DNA of 36,076 nucleotides from DATDVT01 sp035289905 (GTDB taxonomy: Archaea > Nanobdellota > Nanobdellia > SCGC-AAA011-G17 > GW2011-AR18): assembly GCA_035289905.1 (NCBI GenBank), contig DATDVT010000039.1, positions 1 through 36,076 of the forward strand, given 5' to 3'. How positions within the stretch are numbered: position 1 is the stretch's first letter; each line of letters starts with the position of its first letter. Positions 1-6,999 of this stretch are shown here, in pieces. The notes under the pieces were generated by a model. That model did not search any database. It saw only the letters and a program-made list of their open reading frames with translations, and was not told the origin of the DNA. Made by a program: the position numbers and the translations under genes.

Positions 1-1295
1 AAAACCATAATATAATCATTACTTTCTATAAAAAATAGAATTCCATTAAAATAATAATTTACAATAGAATAAATATAATTCCAGAGAAATATTCCTAAAA
101 ATACAAGGCTTCCTAAAAACAAAGAACTTATTAAAATATCCTTAAATTTTCTAATTAGTAAAAGAAAAACAAATATTAAAATAAGAATAATAAATAATGT
201 TTCAAAATTAAAGAAACTTACGGATGACAATTTATATGTTAAGAAATCAACACCAATTATACCTCCTGAAGATATAATCGCTTTTTGATTTATCCACGGA
301 ACAAACAAAAAACAAATAATAGATAAAGCTATGAAGCAAATTAAAAAATATTGTTTCCAGCCTTTTATAAAATCTTTTATTTTAACATCAAAAACAATAA
401 AACAACAAAATAATATTGGAATTATTAATAAAAATAAAACACCTAATCCACTTAAGATGTAAATAATTGTGGTTAAAATATTAATTGATTCAGATTGAAA
501 ATGTTCTATTAAGCTTAAATGTAAGTTTTCTAATCCTAGTCTTGAAAAATAATAAGGATCTTTTTCTATACCAAATAAATAAGGTATAAAAAATGTTCCT
601 ATATCACTTAAATAATGAAAGATTAATAAAAAACTAATTCCTAAATAGAGTTTATTTGTAGTAAAAAGCTCTGTTATTTTACTAAGTACCAACTCATCAA
701 AACTACCGAGAATATTTAATACTTTAATTTTTTCACTCTTTAAATCTTTAATTGCATAAATTATTGCTACAATAAATAAAGATTTATCTAAAGATACCAT
801 GAACCATTGATTAACTAAACCAAACAAATATTGTGAAAATGCAAATAAAATTATGAAAATTGAAAGAGATCTTAGCCAGGGGTTATTCTTTAAATAATTA
901 TTAATTAAATTTGTTGCTGAATAAACAACAGATAATTCTTTAATATTATTTTTTTTAGATAAATAAAAAGAAATTATTATTAATATACTAATACCTAATA
1001 TTAAAGAAAGATAGCTAATTAGAGTAGAATATATTGAAATGTCTCTTTTTATGAATGGAATAAATGTATCAATAACTAAAATATAAAATCCAAACAAAAT
1101 TAACCAGTCTAATTTTTTATTTTTTGTGCCTATAATGAAATTGGTTGGACTTAACCTTAACCAAAAACAAAATAATAGAATTGCTGTTAATGATTTATCA
1201 ATAATATTAAATGAACTTGGCAAAAGATTAAAAAAATCAAGAAAACCAAGGCACAAAAGAAATAATTTAAAAACAATATCTATATATTTATTCAT
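1..1295 (-). CDS. Multi-pass membrane protein of unknown function, C-terminus cut by the window edge
   Basis: Reading the minus strand from an ATG at 1295 gives an open frame of 431 codons with no stop before the left edge, so the gene is incomplete at its 3' end. The protein is strongly hydrophobic, with many segments of about 20 residues rich in Ile, Leu and Phe separated by short Lys/Asn loops. That is the profile of a polytopic inner-membrane protein with roughly ten or more spans. I recognise no family motif; large archaeal membrane proteins of this look include glycosyltransferase-like and polymerase/flippase-like proteins, but nothing decides between them. It starts 30 bp after the stop of the acidic surface protein gene, so the two are probably co-transcribed. 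The coding call is firm and the function unknown. Confidence 0.75.
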   Translation of the reverse strand, partial: MNKYIDIVFKLFLLCLGFLDFFNLLPSSFNIIDKSLTAILLFCFWLRLSPTNFIIGTKNKKLDWLILFGFYILVIDTFIPFIKRDISIYSTLISYLSLILGISILIIISFYLSKKNNIKELSVVYSATNLINNYLKNNPWLRSLSIFIILFAFSQYLFGLVNQWFMVSLDKSLFIVAIIYAIKDLKSEKIKVLNILGSFDELVLSKITELFTTNKLYLGISFLLIFHYLSDIGTFFIPYLFGIEKDPYYFSRLGLENLHLSLIEHFQSESINILTTIIYILSGLGVLFLLIIPILFCCFIVFDVKIKDFIKGWKQYFLICFIALSIICFLFVPWINQKAIISSGGIIGVDFLTYKLSSVSFFNFETLFIILILIFVFLLLIRKFKDILISSLFLGSLVFLGIFLWNYIYSIVNYYFNGILFFIESNDYIMV

Positions 1296-1325
1296 ATTTT
1301 AGAGAAAGACTAAAAAATTAAAAAA

Positions 1326-2132
1326 CTATTGTTTCTTTGTAAAAATGATAATAGCTATTATTCCTATTATTACAATAAATACAAAGATTATTGTTGTTAA
1401 TGAAAATCCCATAATAACAATATGGGATGATACCCCTGCTATTGAGTTTGAATTTACTATTGGTTTATCAGAAAATGTGCTTGTTGATATAGTTTCTCCT
1501 GCTTCAAGATTATTAAAACTGTATTTTATAACAGGATCATTTTCAATTATTTCAGTATTATCTGGCAGAACTAATTCTGAAGCATCTGTTACATCTTCTT
1601 TTGGAATATCAATTATTATTTCTAAATCTCCATCTTCAGGCATAACATATGTTTCTTTTAATTCATAAAATTCTTTAGTTTCTCCATTTTTATTAATACC
1701 TACATGTGTAATTAATTCTTTTTTTTCTGCATTCACAGGCCTTTCTTTTTTTAGATTACTTATTGCTGTTTCTAAACCTTTATTTGGTTTTTCTTGAAGT
1801 TTTTTAGTTAAAATAATTAAGGCTTTATCTCGTCCTTTATCTTCTAGTTTTTCTTCTTTTAATATGAAAGTTTCTGCATCTTCATCAATAAATTTTTTAG
1901 CAGCTTTTTTTTCTTCATCTTTATCTTCTTTCTCTTCATCCTTGTCTTCCTTGTCATCCTCTATTTCATCTTTATCATCTTTATCATCTTTGTCTTCCTT
2001 GTCATCATCTATTTCATCTTTATCATCTTTGTCTTCCTTGTCATCATCTTGATTTGAACCAGCAAAAGTTAAAGAAAATAAACTAATTAAAAAAAACAGT
2101 ACTATAATACTAGAAATTATTTTTTTGTGCAT
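1326..2132 (-). CDS. Membrane-anchored surface protein with a Lys/Asp/Glu low-complexity repeat
   Basis: A 268-residue protein. Residues 1-24 are a signal peptide (lysines, then a hydrophobic core ending in TFAG). Residues 27-77 are almost only Asp, Glu and Lys in a 13-residue repeat of the type DDDKEDKDDKDEI. A folded region of about 150 residues follows, and a hydrophobic helix at about 243-265 ends in a short Lys-rich tail. The expected topology is outside-facing with a C-terminal membrane anchor. The acidic repeat could form a charged stalk or bind divalent cations; that is inference. A TATA-like box at about 2153-2162 sits some 25 bp before the ATG, so the mRNA is probably leaderless. 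The membrane protein gene follows 30 bp downstream. No known family was recognised. Confidence 0.8.
   Translation of the reverse strand: MHKKIISSIIVLFFLISLFSLTFAGSNQDDDKEDKDDKDEIDDDKEDKDDKDDKDEIEDDKEDKDEEKEDKDEEKKAAKKFIDEDAETFILKEEKLEDKGRDKALIILTKKLQEKPNKGLETAISNLKKERPVNAEKKELITHVGINKNGETKEFYELKETYVMPEDGDLEIIIDIPKEDVTDASELVLPDNTEIIENDPVIKYSFNNLEAGETISTSTFSDKPIVNSNSIAGVSSHIVIMGFSLTTIIFVFIVIIGIIAIIIFTKKQ
1914..2050 (-). repeat. In-frame 39-bp tandem repeat encoding the acidic stalk
   Basis: The strand carries repeated trinucleotide blocks (tcatct, ttgtct, tcctt) organised as a roughly 39-bp unit. One unit from about 1963 recurs almost exactly at about 2005, and the remaining copies are degenerate. 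The period is a multiple of three, so copy-number changes would keep the surface protein in frame. Confidence 0.7.
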
Positions 2133-2235
2133 ATATATATTAAGAGAAACCCATATATAAATATATAAGTAATGATTATATGTATTTAGTTTTTTATAAA
2201 AGAACTATCAATAGGTCATAAATATGTAAAGAAAT

Positions 2236-2243
2236 ATTTAAAT
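2236..2243 (+). promoter_or_regulatory. TATA box of the tRNA-Leu gene
   Basis: An ATTTAAAT core inside an A/T-rich run (2232-2245) lies 26-33 bp before the first base of the tRNA, the normal archaeal TBP-site distance. No other gene starts here. Confidence 0.65.
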
Positions 2244-2299
2244 AGCTTCTTTTTTTCAAGAACTATATGCGAGGGTGCCGGAGTGGCCAAACGGGGTAG

Positions 2300-2332
2300 A
2301 ATTATATTGTCTTAAAACACTATAATACCCAT
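2300..2332 (+). other. tRNA-Leu intron 1, non-canonical position 30/31 (33 nt)
   Basis: The intron forms a hairpin (ATTATA at 2301-2306 with TATAAT at 2321-2326) stacked on the central helix GGGT 2294-2297 / ACCC 2327-2330. Three-nt bulges AGA (2298-2300) and ATA (2331-2333) flank that helix. The outer helix is almost absent, so this is a relaxed motif of the kind known for non-canonical archaeal introns. Confidence 0.8.
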
Positions 2333-2339
2333 ACTCAAG

Positions 2340-2361
2340 TTTGAAAAATAATCATTGAGTC
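2340..2361 (+). other. tRNA-Leu intron 2, canonical position 37/38 (22 nt)
   Basis: The central helix is CTCA (2334-2337) with TGAG (2356-2359), and the bulges are AGT (2338-2340) and TCA (2360-2362). A short TGA/TCA inner stem closes the intron. The outer helix is the mature anticodon stem GTAGA/TCTAC, which exists only after intron 1 has been removed. Confidence 0.85.
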
Positions 2362-2472
2362 ATCTACTGGCTTAGTGCCTACGCAGGTTCGAACCCTGTC
2401 CCTCGCAATCTTTCTATAAATACTGCTTACGCTTTTTGTATCGCATAGATATTTAAATAAAATAAAGAGATT

Positions 2473-2730
2473 ATGAGTATGGTTGAAAATAATATTTATA
2501 ATTCAAAAGAAAAGTATGAAACCTTTGTGAAATGGTTAGATTCTTTACTTAACCTCAAAAAGAGAAGGATAAAAAAATTGGGTTAAGAATAAAGCCAATT
2601 AGAATATTTGAGATAATTATTTAAACATTTTGAAACTAAAGACTTATTTTATGTTAGAAGATTGAGTTATGTTCTAATTTAAAAATTATTAGCAATAGAT
2701 TCTTATAAGAGAAGTATTTTTTTACTTTAA
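2473..2730 (+). pseudogene. Decayed reading frame, possibly the N-terminal part of an integrase
   Basis: An ATG at 2473 opens 37 codons ending in TAA at 2584-2586. The same frame continues with protein-like sequence to about 2730, broken by further stops: fragments such as LFKHFETKDLFYVRRLSYVL and KLLAIDSYKRS. The unbroken frame phase and the coding-like composition point to a recently inactivated gene of about 85 residues or more. The fragments resemble the helical N-terminal domain of archaeal tyrosine recombinases, but that is from memory and weak. The position, 66 bp behind a tRNA 3' end, fits an integrase remnant. This stretch otherwise holds a TATA-like ATATTTAAAT about 20 bp before the ATG and no intact gene. 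Confidence 0.45.
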
Positions 2731-2731
2731 T

Positions 2732-3253
2732 ATGAATGCTCATTATTTATCTGAAAAGCCTTCAAAATTTGCTTTAGATTTAATTAATTATCTCAAAACA
2801 AACAATAATCTTTTAGAAATTGGATTTGGAAACGGAACTGATTTACTTTTTTTTGAAAATCAAGGTTTTAATGTTAAAGGAATAGACCTTTCTGAAGAAT
2901 TTGTTATTAAAGCTAAATCTAAAGGTTTAGGGGTAATTCAGTCTAGTGCAGAAAGTTTACCCTACTTAGAAAATACTTTTGATATAATTTACTCTAAAAA
3001 TGTTTTGCATTTCACTGACTTAAATAAGTCGATTAAAGAGATATTTAGAGTTTTAAAGCCAAATGGTCTAGCTTATTTAGTTTTAATATTGCAAACAAAA
3101 TCAAAGAATAATAAGATTATTTTTGAATTAGATGTTGAGCCGTATTTAAAAAATAAAAAGGTAATAAAGAAAAAAGAATTTATTAAAATTGATGAAGAAG
3201 GTACGAATAATAAACACACTCATAAACTCCTATTTTGTATTCTAGAAAAATAA
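2732..3253 (+). CDS. Class I SAM-dependent methyltransferase (Methyltransf_11-like)
   Basis: A 173-residue protein with the Rossmann methyltransferase core. Motif I is LEIGFGNGTDLL at about 28-39, the acidic end of strand 2 is GIDLSEEF at about 55-62, and a motif-III-like IIYSKNVLHF lies at about 89-98 before FRVLKPNGLAYLVL. This order is typical of small-molecule methyltransferases. The substrate cannot be told. The protein is somewhat short, and the C-terminal third is Lys-rich and divergent. A TATA-like TTCTTATAAG about 28 bp before the ATG suggests a separate leaderless transcript. The gene sits between a decayed integrase-like frame and a decayed transposase, so it may be a passenger of past mobile-element activity. 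Confidence 0.8.
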   Translation: MNAHYLSEKPSKFALDLINYLKTNNNLLEIGFGNGTDLLFFENQGFNVKGIDLSEEFVIKAKSKGLGVIQSSAESLPYLENTFDIIYSKNVLHFTDLNKSIKEIFRVLKPNGLAYLVLILQTKSKNNKIIFELDVEPYLKNKKVIKKKEFIKIDEEGTNNKHTHKLLFCILEK

Positions 3254-3760
3254 GCTATCAAATACACTTTTCCCTCTTCCTTTTTGTCTATATTTTAATC
3301 TGTTTGTATATTGATTATATTTTTTCTTGCTTTCTTTCTCCAATATCTTTCCAACGACCACTATTTGGAGAAACAAGCGGAGTGTAACTTCTTTGAAACA
3401 TTACCCCCTATAGATTTATTATCATCATAACCTATATCAGCTAATAATTCTCCTCCATCAGGGTTTACTACTTCTTTCACAGTGCAACAACAGTACCCTT
3501 AAGAAATGAAATATTTGTAGGATATATAGTTTCTTCACAAACTCTATTAAAAACATGAAATTCAGTAGTTTTACAATGCTAATTAGCAGACTTTGTCGCG
3601 TCTACAACAGAAAAACTATATGAAAATAGTTTTTCTAATTTGTTACCTACAAGATAAATTATTTTAGCTATTATATTAGCCATGTATTTCTTTTGTTCTC
3701 AATATGCAATAACAGAATGTCAACTCTTTCAGTACAAACTAATTTACTTAATTTTATTAA
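3251..3760 (-). pseudogene. Decayed DDE transposase (IS4/IS5-like)
   Basis: The stretch between the two methyltransferase genes holds no intact gene, but the minus strand reads as a broken transposase. In order it shows KLVCTERVDILLLHIENKRN, a first catalytic Asp in SVVDATKSAN, TTEFHVFNRVCEETIYP, a second in LLADIGYDDNKSI, then RYWRKKARK, YNQYTNRLKYRQ and GRGKSVFDSL, where the expected third catalytic residue is Lys instead of Glu. The pieces lie in more than one frame with several stops, so at least three disabling mutations are needed. The frame ends against the methyltransferase stop, so the 3' end is lost. It differs from the transposase at the right edge. Function is lost; only family level can be stated. 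Confidence 0.7.
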
Positions 3761-3811
3761 AATAGTTTACGTTTAGAAATATTTAAATCTCTTTTTAATT
3801 TATATTTTGTA

Positions 3812-4507
3812 ATGAAATCATTATACTGTAATGGAAAATATTATTTATGGAAAGAGGGAGATCTGCACACTAAAGACGGATTTCTAAAAGAAGCAGATAT
3901 AAAAAATAAAACATCTGTAGAATCAAATATAGAAAAAAAATTTTATATATTCGAGCCATCTTTTAATGATTTATTAAAGAAAATACATAGAGGACCACAA
4001 ATACCCCTACAAAAAGATATTTTGCACTTATTAAATTATATTGATAAAGATTCTATTGTTTTAGAAGCAGGCACTGGTTGCGGTTGTGTAGCTTTAAACC
4101 TAGCTAGATTTGTAAAAAAAGTAATAACCTATGAAAGAAATAAAGAATACATCAAAATAGCCAAAAAAAATTTTAATTTATTCAATATAAATAACATTGA
4201 AGTAATAAATAAAGATATTTTTGAAGGGATAGAAGAAAAAAACATAGATATGATTTTTTTTGATTTAGAAGAACCATATAAACTACTAAATGAAGCAAGT
4301 AAATCATTAAAACATGGAGGATATCTAATTATCTACTTACCAAATATTCCACAAATACAAGATGTAATTAGAGAGAATAATAATTTTATTCATGAAAAAA
4401 CTATTGAAATTTTAGAGAGAGAATGGATAATCGATGAAAAAAGAGCTAGACCTAAAACACAAATGATTGGTCATACAGGATTTCTAAGTATATTCAGAAA
4501 GATATAG
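3812..4507 (+). CDS. trmI: tRNA (adenine-N1)-methyltransferase, TrmI family
   Basis: A 231-residue protein that should methylate N1 of adenine 57/58 in the tRNA T loop using SAM, a cytoplasmic tRNA-stabilising modification. Residues 1-55 form the small N-terminal beta domain. The family motif RGPQI is at 60-64, the SAM loop EAGTGCGCVALNLA at 85-98, and the strand-2 acidic residue lies in ITYER. DLEEP is at 151-155 in the active-site region, and the C-terminal signature RPKTQMIGHTGFL is at 213-225. Length matches archaeal TrmI, which is slightly shorter than bacterial forms. ATATTTAAATC about 29 bp before the ATG looks like its TATA box. The identification rests on several diagnostic motifs. 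Confidence 0.9.
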   Translation: MKSLYCNGKYYLWKEGDLHTKDGFLKEADIKNKTSVESNIEKKFYIFEPSFNDLLKKIHRGPQIPLQKDILHLLNYIDKDSIVLEAGTGCGCVALNLARFVKKVITYERNKEYIKIAKKNFNLFNINNIEVINKDIFEGIEEKNIDMIFFDLEEPYKLLNEASKSLKHGGYLIIYLPNIPQIQDVIRENNNFIHEKTIEILEREWIIDEKRARPKTQMIGHTGFLSIFRKI

Positions 4508-4566
4508 TTAAGAGAAGATAAAAAAGATTTATATTTTAGTCTTAATTAAAAAAAATAGATAAAAAA

Positions 4567-5607
4567 ATGAAAAAATATGATCATAAAGAATTTGTAAAGG
4601 ATTTTGCACAAAAAAGATATGGTACAAATAGAGGAATATTGTTTTTTCCTAGAAAAAAAGATTCTGATGTTTTTGATATTAAAACTGATTCTCAATTAAG
4701 TTCTTTAATTGATGTTGAAATATTAGGAAAACCTAGAGAAAATAAATCTTATATTTTAGAACAAAAACATATAGAATTTTCTGTTTGGGATAGATTTGTT
4801 GATTGGTTTAAGTATAAAAAATCTCTCCCTAGACTTCCAAAAATTGATAAAAAAAAGTTTAAACAAATTATCAGAGTTGGATCAAGACACGTTGAAGTTT
4901 ATGATATGCTTGCCTATCACAATGCAGTAAATCAAAGATCAAGTGGATTAATAAAAGAAGAGACTTTTTTAAATAGGAACTCAAGGGGAATTAGTTGGAC
5001 TGCTACAATAACAGCTTTGGTTATTGGAGCTGTTACACTGTATAATGGATTTAAATATTCAATTGATAATTATCTTCAAACAAAACCTACTGCAGTTAGC
5101 TATCATGTTGTAGAAAAAACTCCAAGTCTAGAAGAAAGAATTGAGGAAACTATACCAACTCCAGAGAATAAACAATTTAGACCATCTACTTTGGAAGAAG
5201 TAATTGTTAAAGAGAATAAAATTGTCGAACAAAAGCCAGTTATCCAAGTTAAGAAAGAAGGTATTTATAATATTGATTTTTCAAAAACAAAATATAAAAA
5301 AGGAAGAATTGTTGGACAAGAATCTCAAAAAATTATTAATTATTCTAAATATAATGGAACTAGATATCAAGGCGAGAATGATGAGTTAAAGTTATATAAA
5401 AATAAAAAAATGTATGAGATTAGAGATGGAACTGGTATAGCAGATAGTTATTTAGTTGTTTGTTATGCTAAAAATGGAAACTTTAAACAAATTTTAAAAG
5501 GTAAATTTAAGGATGGAAAAGCTATTGTTCATATACCTAAGGGGGTTAGTGTAGCAAGGACTATGCTACTTAATAATGGATATAGTATTGCATCAAGTTG
5601 GAAATAA
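4567..5607 (+). CDS. Single-pass membrane protein of unknown function
   Basis: A 346-residue protein with no signal peptide. A basic N-terminal region (1-140) is followed by one membrane helix at about 142-160 (ISWTATITALVIGAVTLYNG). A Pro/Glu-rich linker spans about 175-225, and a C-terminal domain of about 110 residues lies beyond, probably outside the membrane. The C-terminal domain is rich in Tyr, Lys and Gly and looks like a beta-rich fold. No family was recognised. The following lipoprotein gene starts 55 bp downstream with its own TATA-like element, so the two may act together at the cell surface without strict co-transcription. A TTTATATTTTA box about 30 bp upstream supports the ATG chosen. 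Confidence 0.75.
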   Translation: MKKYDHKEFVKDFAQKRYGTNRGILFFPRKKDSDVFDIKTDSQLSSLIDVEILGKPRENKSYILEQKHIEFSVWDRFVDWFKYKKSLPRLPKIDKKKFKQIIRVGSRHVEVYDMLAYHNAVNQRSSGLIKEETFLNRNSRGISWTATITALVIGAVTLYNGFKYSIDNYLQTKPTAVSYHVVEKTPSLEERIEETIPTPENKQFRPSTLEEVIVKENKIVEQKPVIQVKKEGIYNIDFSKTKYKKGRIVGQESQKIINYSKYNGTRYQGENDELKLYKNKKMYEIRDGTGIADSYLVVCYAKNGNFKQILKGKFKDGKAIVHIPKGVSVARTMLLNNGYSIASSWK

Positions 5608-5662
5608 AATATGCTTTTTAAATCCATAAAGCTTAAAATAGTCTATAAAAAGGAAAAATAAT

Positions 5663-6226
5663 ATGAAATGGTTTATTTTTTTATTATGTCTCTTATTTTT
5701 GAGTGGATGTGGAAATAGTATTCAAAAAGAAGGTTTTATTAGATTAGATCCTCTAACAGGAAATGTTATTTCTGAGATTAATAAAGCTAATGAAACTATA
5801 ACTGATTTTATTGAGCCAATTAGTACTAAATCGGTTAATACTGTAGATTCAATTGATGATCCAATTGACGAAAATGATGATGAAGATAATAAAGAAGAAA
5901 ATTTAATAATCGACGGAAACGAAGTTATAGTGAAAACTCCTGATGGAGATGTTAAAATTGTTGTGGATAGGGGGAGTAGTAGTTGGTGTGAACCTGGAAC
6001 AAAACAAGAATTTATAGCTCCTGCTCAAGGTGGTACTGGAAATGTTGAAGGAGAAATTAAAGGCATTGTAACTGATAATAGTACATTAAATGGATTATGC
6101 GAAATTTTTTATAGAATGATTAATCCAGATGGATCTAAACTTGAGATATATAATTATTTTAATTTTAATAATGAGATATTATATGCTAAAGATATGAATG
6201 GAAATATAACTAAGAAGGAGTCTTAA
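5663..6226 (+). CDS. Putative surface lipoprotein
   Basis: A 187-residue protein with a short hydrophobic leader ending in a lipobox, LSGC, at Cys16. It is therefore likely lipid-anchored and outside the cell. Residues 55-82 are Asp/Glu/Asn-rich linker. The remaining domain has two cysteines (SSSWCEPGT and LNGLCEIFY) that may form a disulfide and a pattern of short beta strands (EVIVKTPDGDVKIVVD). The family is unknown. The stop overlaps the stop of the convergent zinc-ribbon gene by 3 bp. A CTTAAAAT element about 27 bp upstream fits an archaeal TATA box. Confidence 0.75.
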   Translation: MKWFIFLLCLLFLSGCGNSIQKEGFIRLDPLTGNVISEINKANETITDFIEPISTKSVNTVDSIDDPIDENDDEDNKEENLIIDGNEVIVKTPDGDVKIVVDRGSSSWCEPGTKQEFIAPAQGGTGNVEGEIKGIVTDNSTLNGLCEIFYRMINPDGSKLEIYNYFNFNNEILYAKDMNGNITKKES

Positions 6227-6609
6227 CTCCCTTTTTTATCTTTTAAATTGGTAAAAGTTGTTGCTACATCGATAATATATTTACCTTCTGCTAGCATATA
6301 TACTAATGGCTCTTTTTTAAATAACTTTCTTAAATCTAATTCAAATTTACCTTGATTAATTACAGAAATTGATGCAAGATCTAAAATTATTGGTTTATCA
6401 GTTTCACTATCTCCTAAAATATCAAGAACATCTTGTTCAATTTTTTCTTTATCTGATAAAGACAGATTAGAGGATACTTCTTTTACTTTTTTTTCATCGC
6501 CAGCTTTAATAAAAAAAAAGAATTTACCTCCACATGAATTACATCCTTTTAATATTTCATTAGAATTTTCTTTAAAAATTTTACTACATTTAACACATTG
6601 GTGAGGCAT
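6223..6609 (-). CDS. Zinc-ribbon protein, OapC/ArvC type
   Basis: A 128-residue protein that begins with a zinc ribbon (C5, C8, C23, C26). A mixed linker follows, then a C-terminal domain of about 60 residues (PIILDLASISVINQGKFELD, then LRKLF..EPLVYMLAEGKYIID) that fits the archaeal family annotated as OapC/ArvC. It is the last gene of a three-gene minus-strand operon with a DUF2073-like gene (20-bp overlap) and an Era-like GTPase. In haloarchaea such an operon is linked to extracellular vesicle formation, with the GTPase as the driver. The role of the zinc-ribbon partner is not settled. The family assignment rests mainly on synteny plus the N-terminal ribbon. Confidence 0.75.
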   Translation of the reverse strand: MPHQCVKCSKIFKENSNEILKGCNSCGGKFFFFIKAGDEKKVKEVSSNLSLSDKEKIEQDVLDILGDSETDKPIILDLASISVINQGKFELDLRKLFKKEPLVYMLAEGKYIIDVATTFTNLKDKKGS

Positions 6610-6997
6610 TTCTTCTCCTTAATTTCTTTTTTCTGTCTAGAGTAAATAGTTCTATTTTATTTGGATCTTTTTTAATTTCTTTTACAATTGTTGCTGGGCC
6701 TATAATTGTCAAACCTTCTGTTCTACCTAATAATAAATTTGCTATTTTAGTTCTTAATCTTGTGATTAATTCTGTATTTTTTTGAAAACAATCTACACTA
6801 CAAATCTCTATTCCTCTAAATCTCTTATCAATTTGTTCTAATGTTTGTGTGATTAATTCTGTTTCTTCTTTAACAGCAAGTTTTCCTTCAATTAATACAA
6901 TTTTATCTTCTTTTACTAATTTCAGTATTTTTTTTAATTTTGTATCTGAATCTAAGCCTATTAATTCATGATATGGAAGATATTGTAATGTTAGCAT
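6590..6997 (-). CDS. DUF2073 family protein, OapB/ArvB type
   Basis: A 135-residue cytoplasmic protein that starts LTLQYLPYHELIGLDSDTKLKKILKLVKEDKIVLIEGKL, the pattern I associate with the DUF2073/ArvB family. It contains two strand-helix units and ends in a basic tail (LDRKKKLRRRN). No catalytic motif is visible. It lies 2 nt behind the Era-like GTPase and overlaps the zinc-ribbon gene by 20 bp, so translational coupling is likely. A regulatory or scaffolding partner of the GTPase is the simplest inference. Confidence comes from the conserved three-gene context as much as from the sequence. Confidence 0.75.
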   Translation of the reverse strand: MLTLQYLPYHELIGLDSDTKLKKILKLVKEDKIVLIEGKLAVKEETELITQTLEQIDKRFRGIEICSVDCFQKNTELITRLRTKIANLLLGRTEGLTIIGPATIVKEIKKDPNKIELFTLDRKKKLRRRNASPMC

Positions 6998-6999
6998 TT

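Larger units (their letters stand above)
2269..2407 (+). tRNA. tRNA-Leu(CAA) with two introns
   Basis: The acceptor stem GCGAGGG pairs with CCCTCGC, followed by discriminator A2407; CCA is not encoded. The T arm has the TTCGAAC loop, and a long variable arm (GGC-TTAGT-GCC) marks a type II tRNA. Removing 2300-2332 (33 nt, between positions 30 and 31) and 2340-2361 (22 nt, between 37 and 38) gives an 84-nt tRNA with anticodon stem GTAGA/TCTAC and loop CTCAAGA, hence anticodon CAA. Each splice site is a 3-nt bulge cut after its second base. For intron 1, central helix GGGT/ACCC has bulges AGA and ATA. For intron 2, CTCA/TGAG has bulges AGT and TCA. The archaeal splicing endonuclease would cut both. 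This reading is made by eye but is internally exact. Confidence 0.9.

Noticed and set aside
1914..2050. CRISPR-like repeat array
   Set aside because: The repeats are contiguous, codon-periodic and without unique spacers; they encode the acidic stalk.
1864..2052. Serine-rich open frame on the plus strand
   Set aside because: It is the antisense of the D/E/K-coding repeat and only reflects its composition.
2311..2317. CTTAAAA loop in tRNA-Leu intron 1 read as a UAA anticodon
   Set aside because: The flanking bases do not form a 5-bp anticodon stem, whereas CTCAAGA with GTAGA/TCTAC is exact and both splice sites have proper bulges.
5204..5389. Overlapping plus-strand open frame inside the single-pass membrane protein gene
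   Set aside because: It is a second frame of AT-rich coding DNA with no ribosome-binding site or family features.
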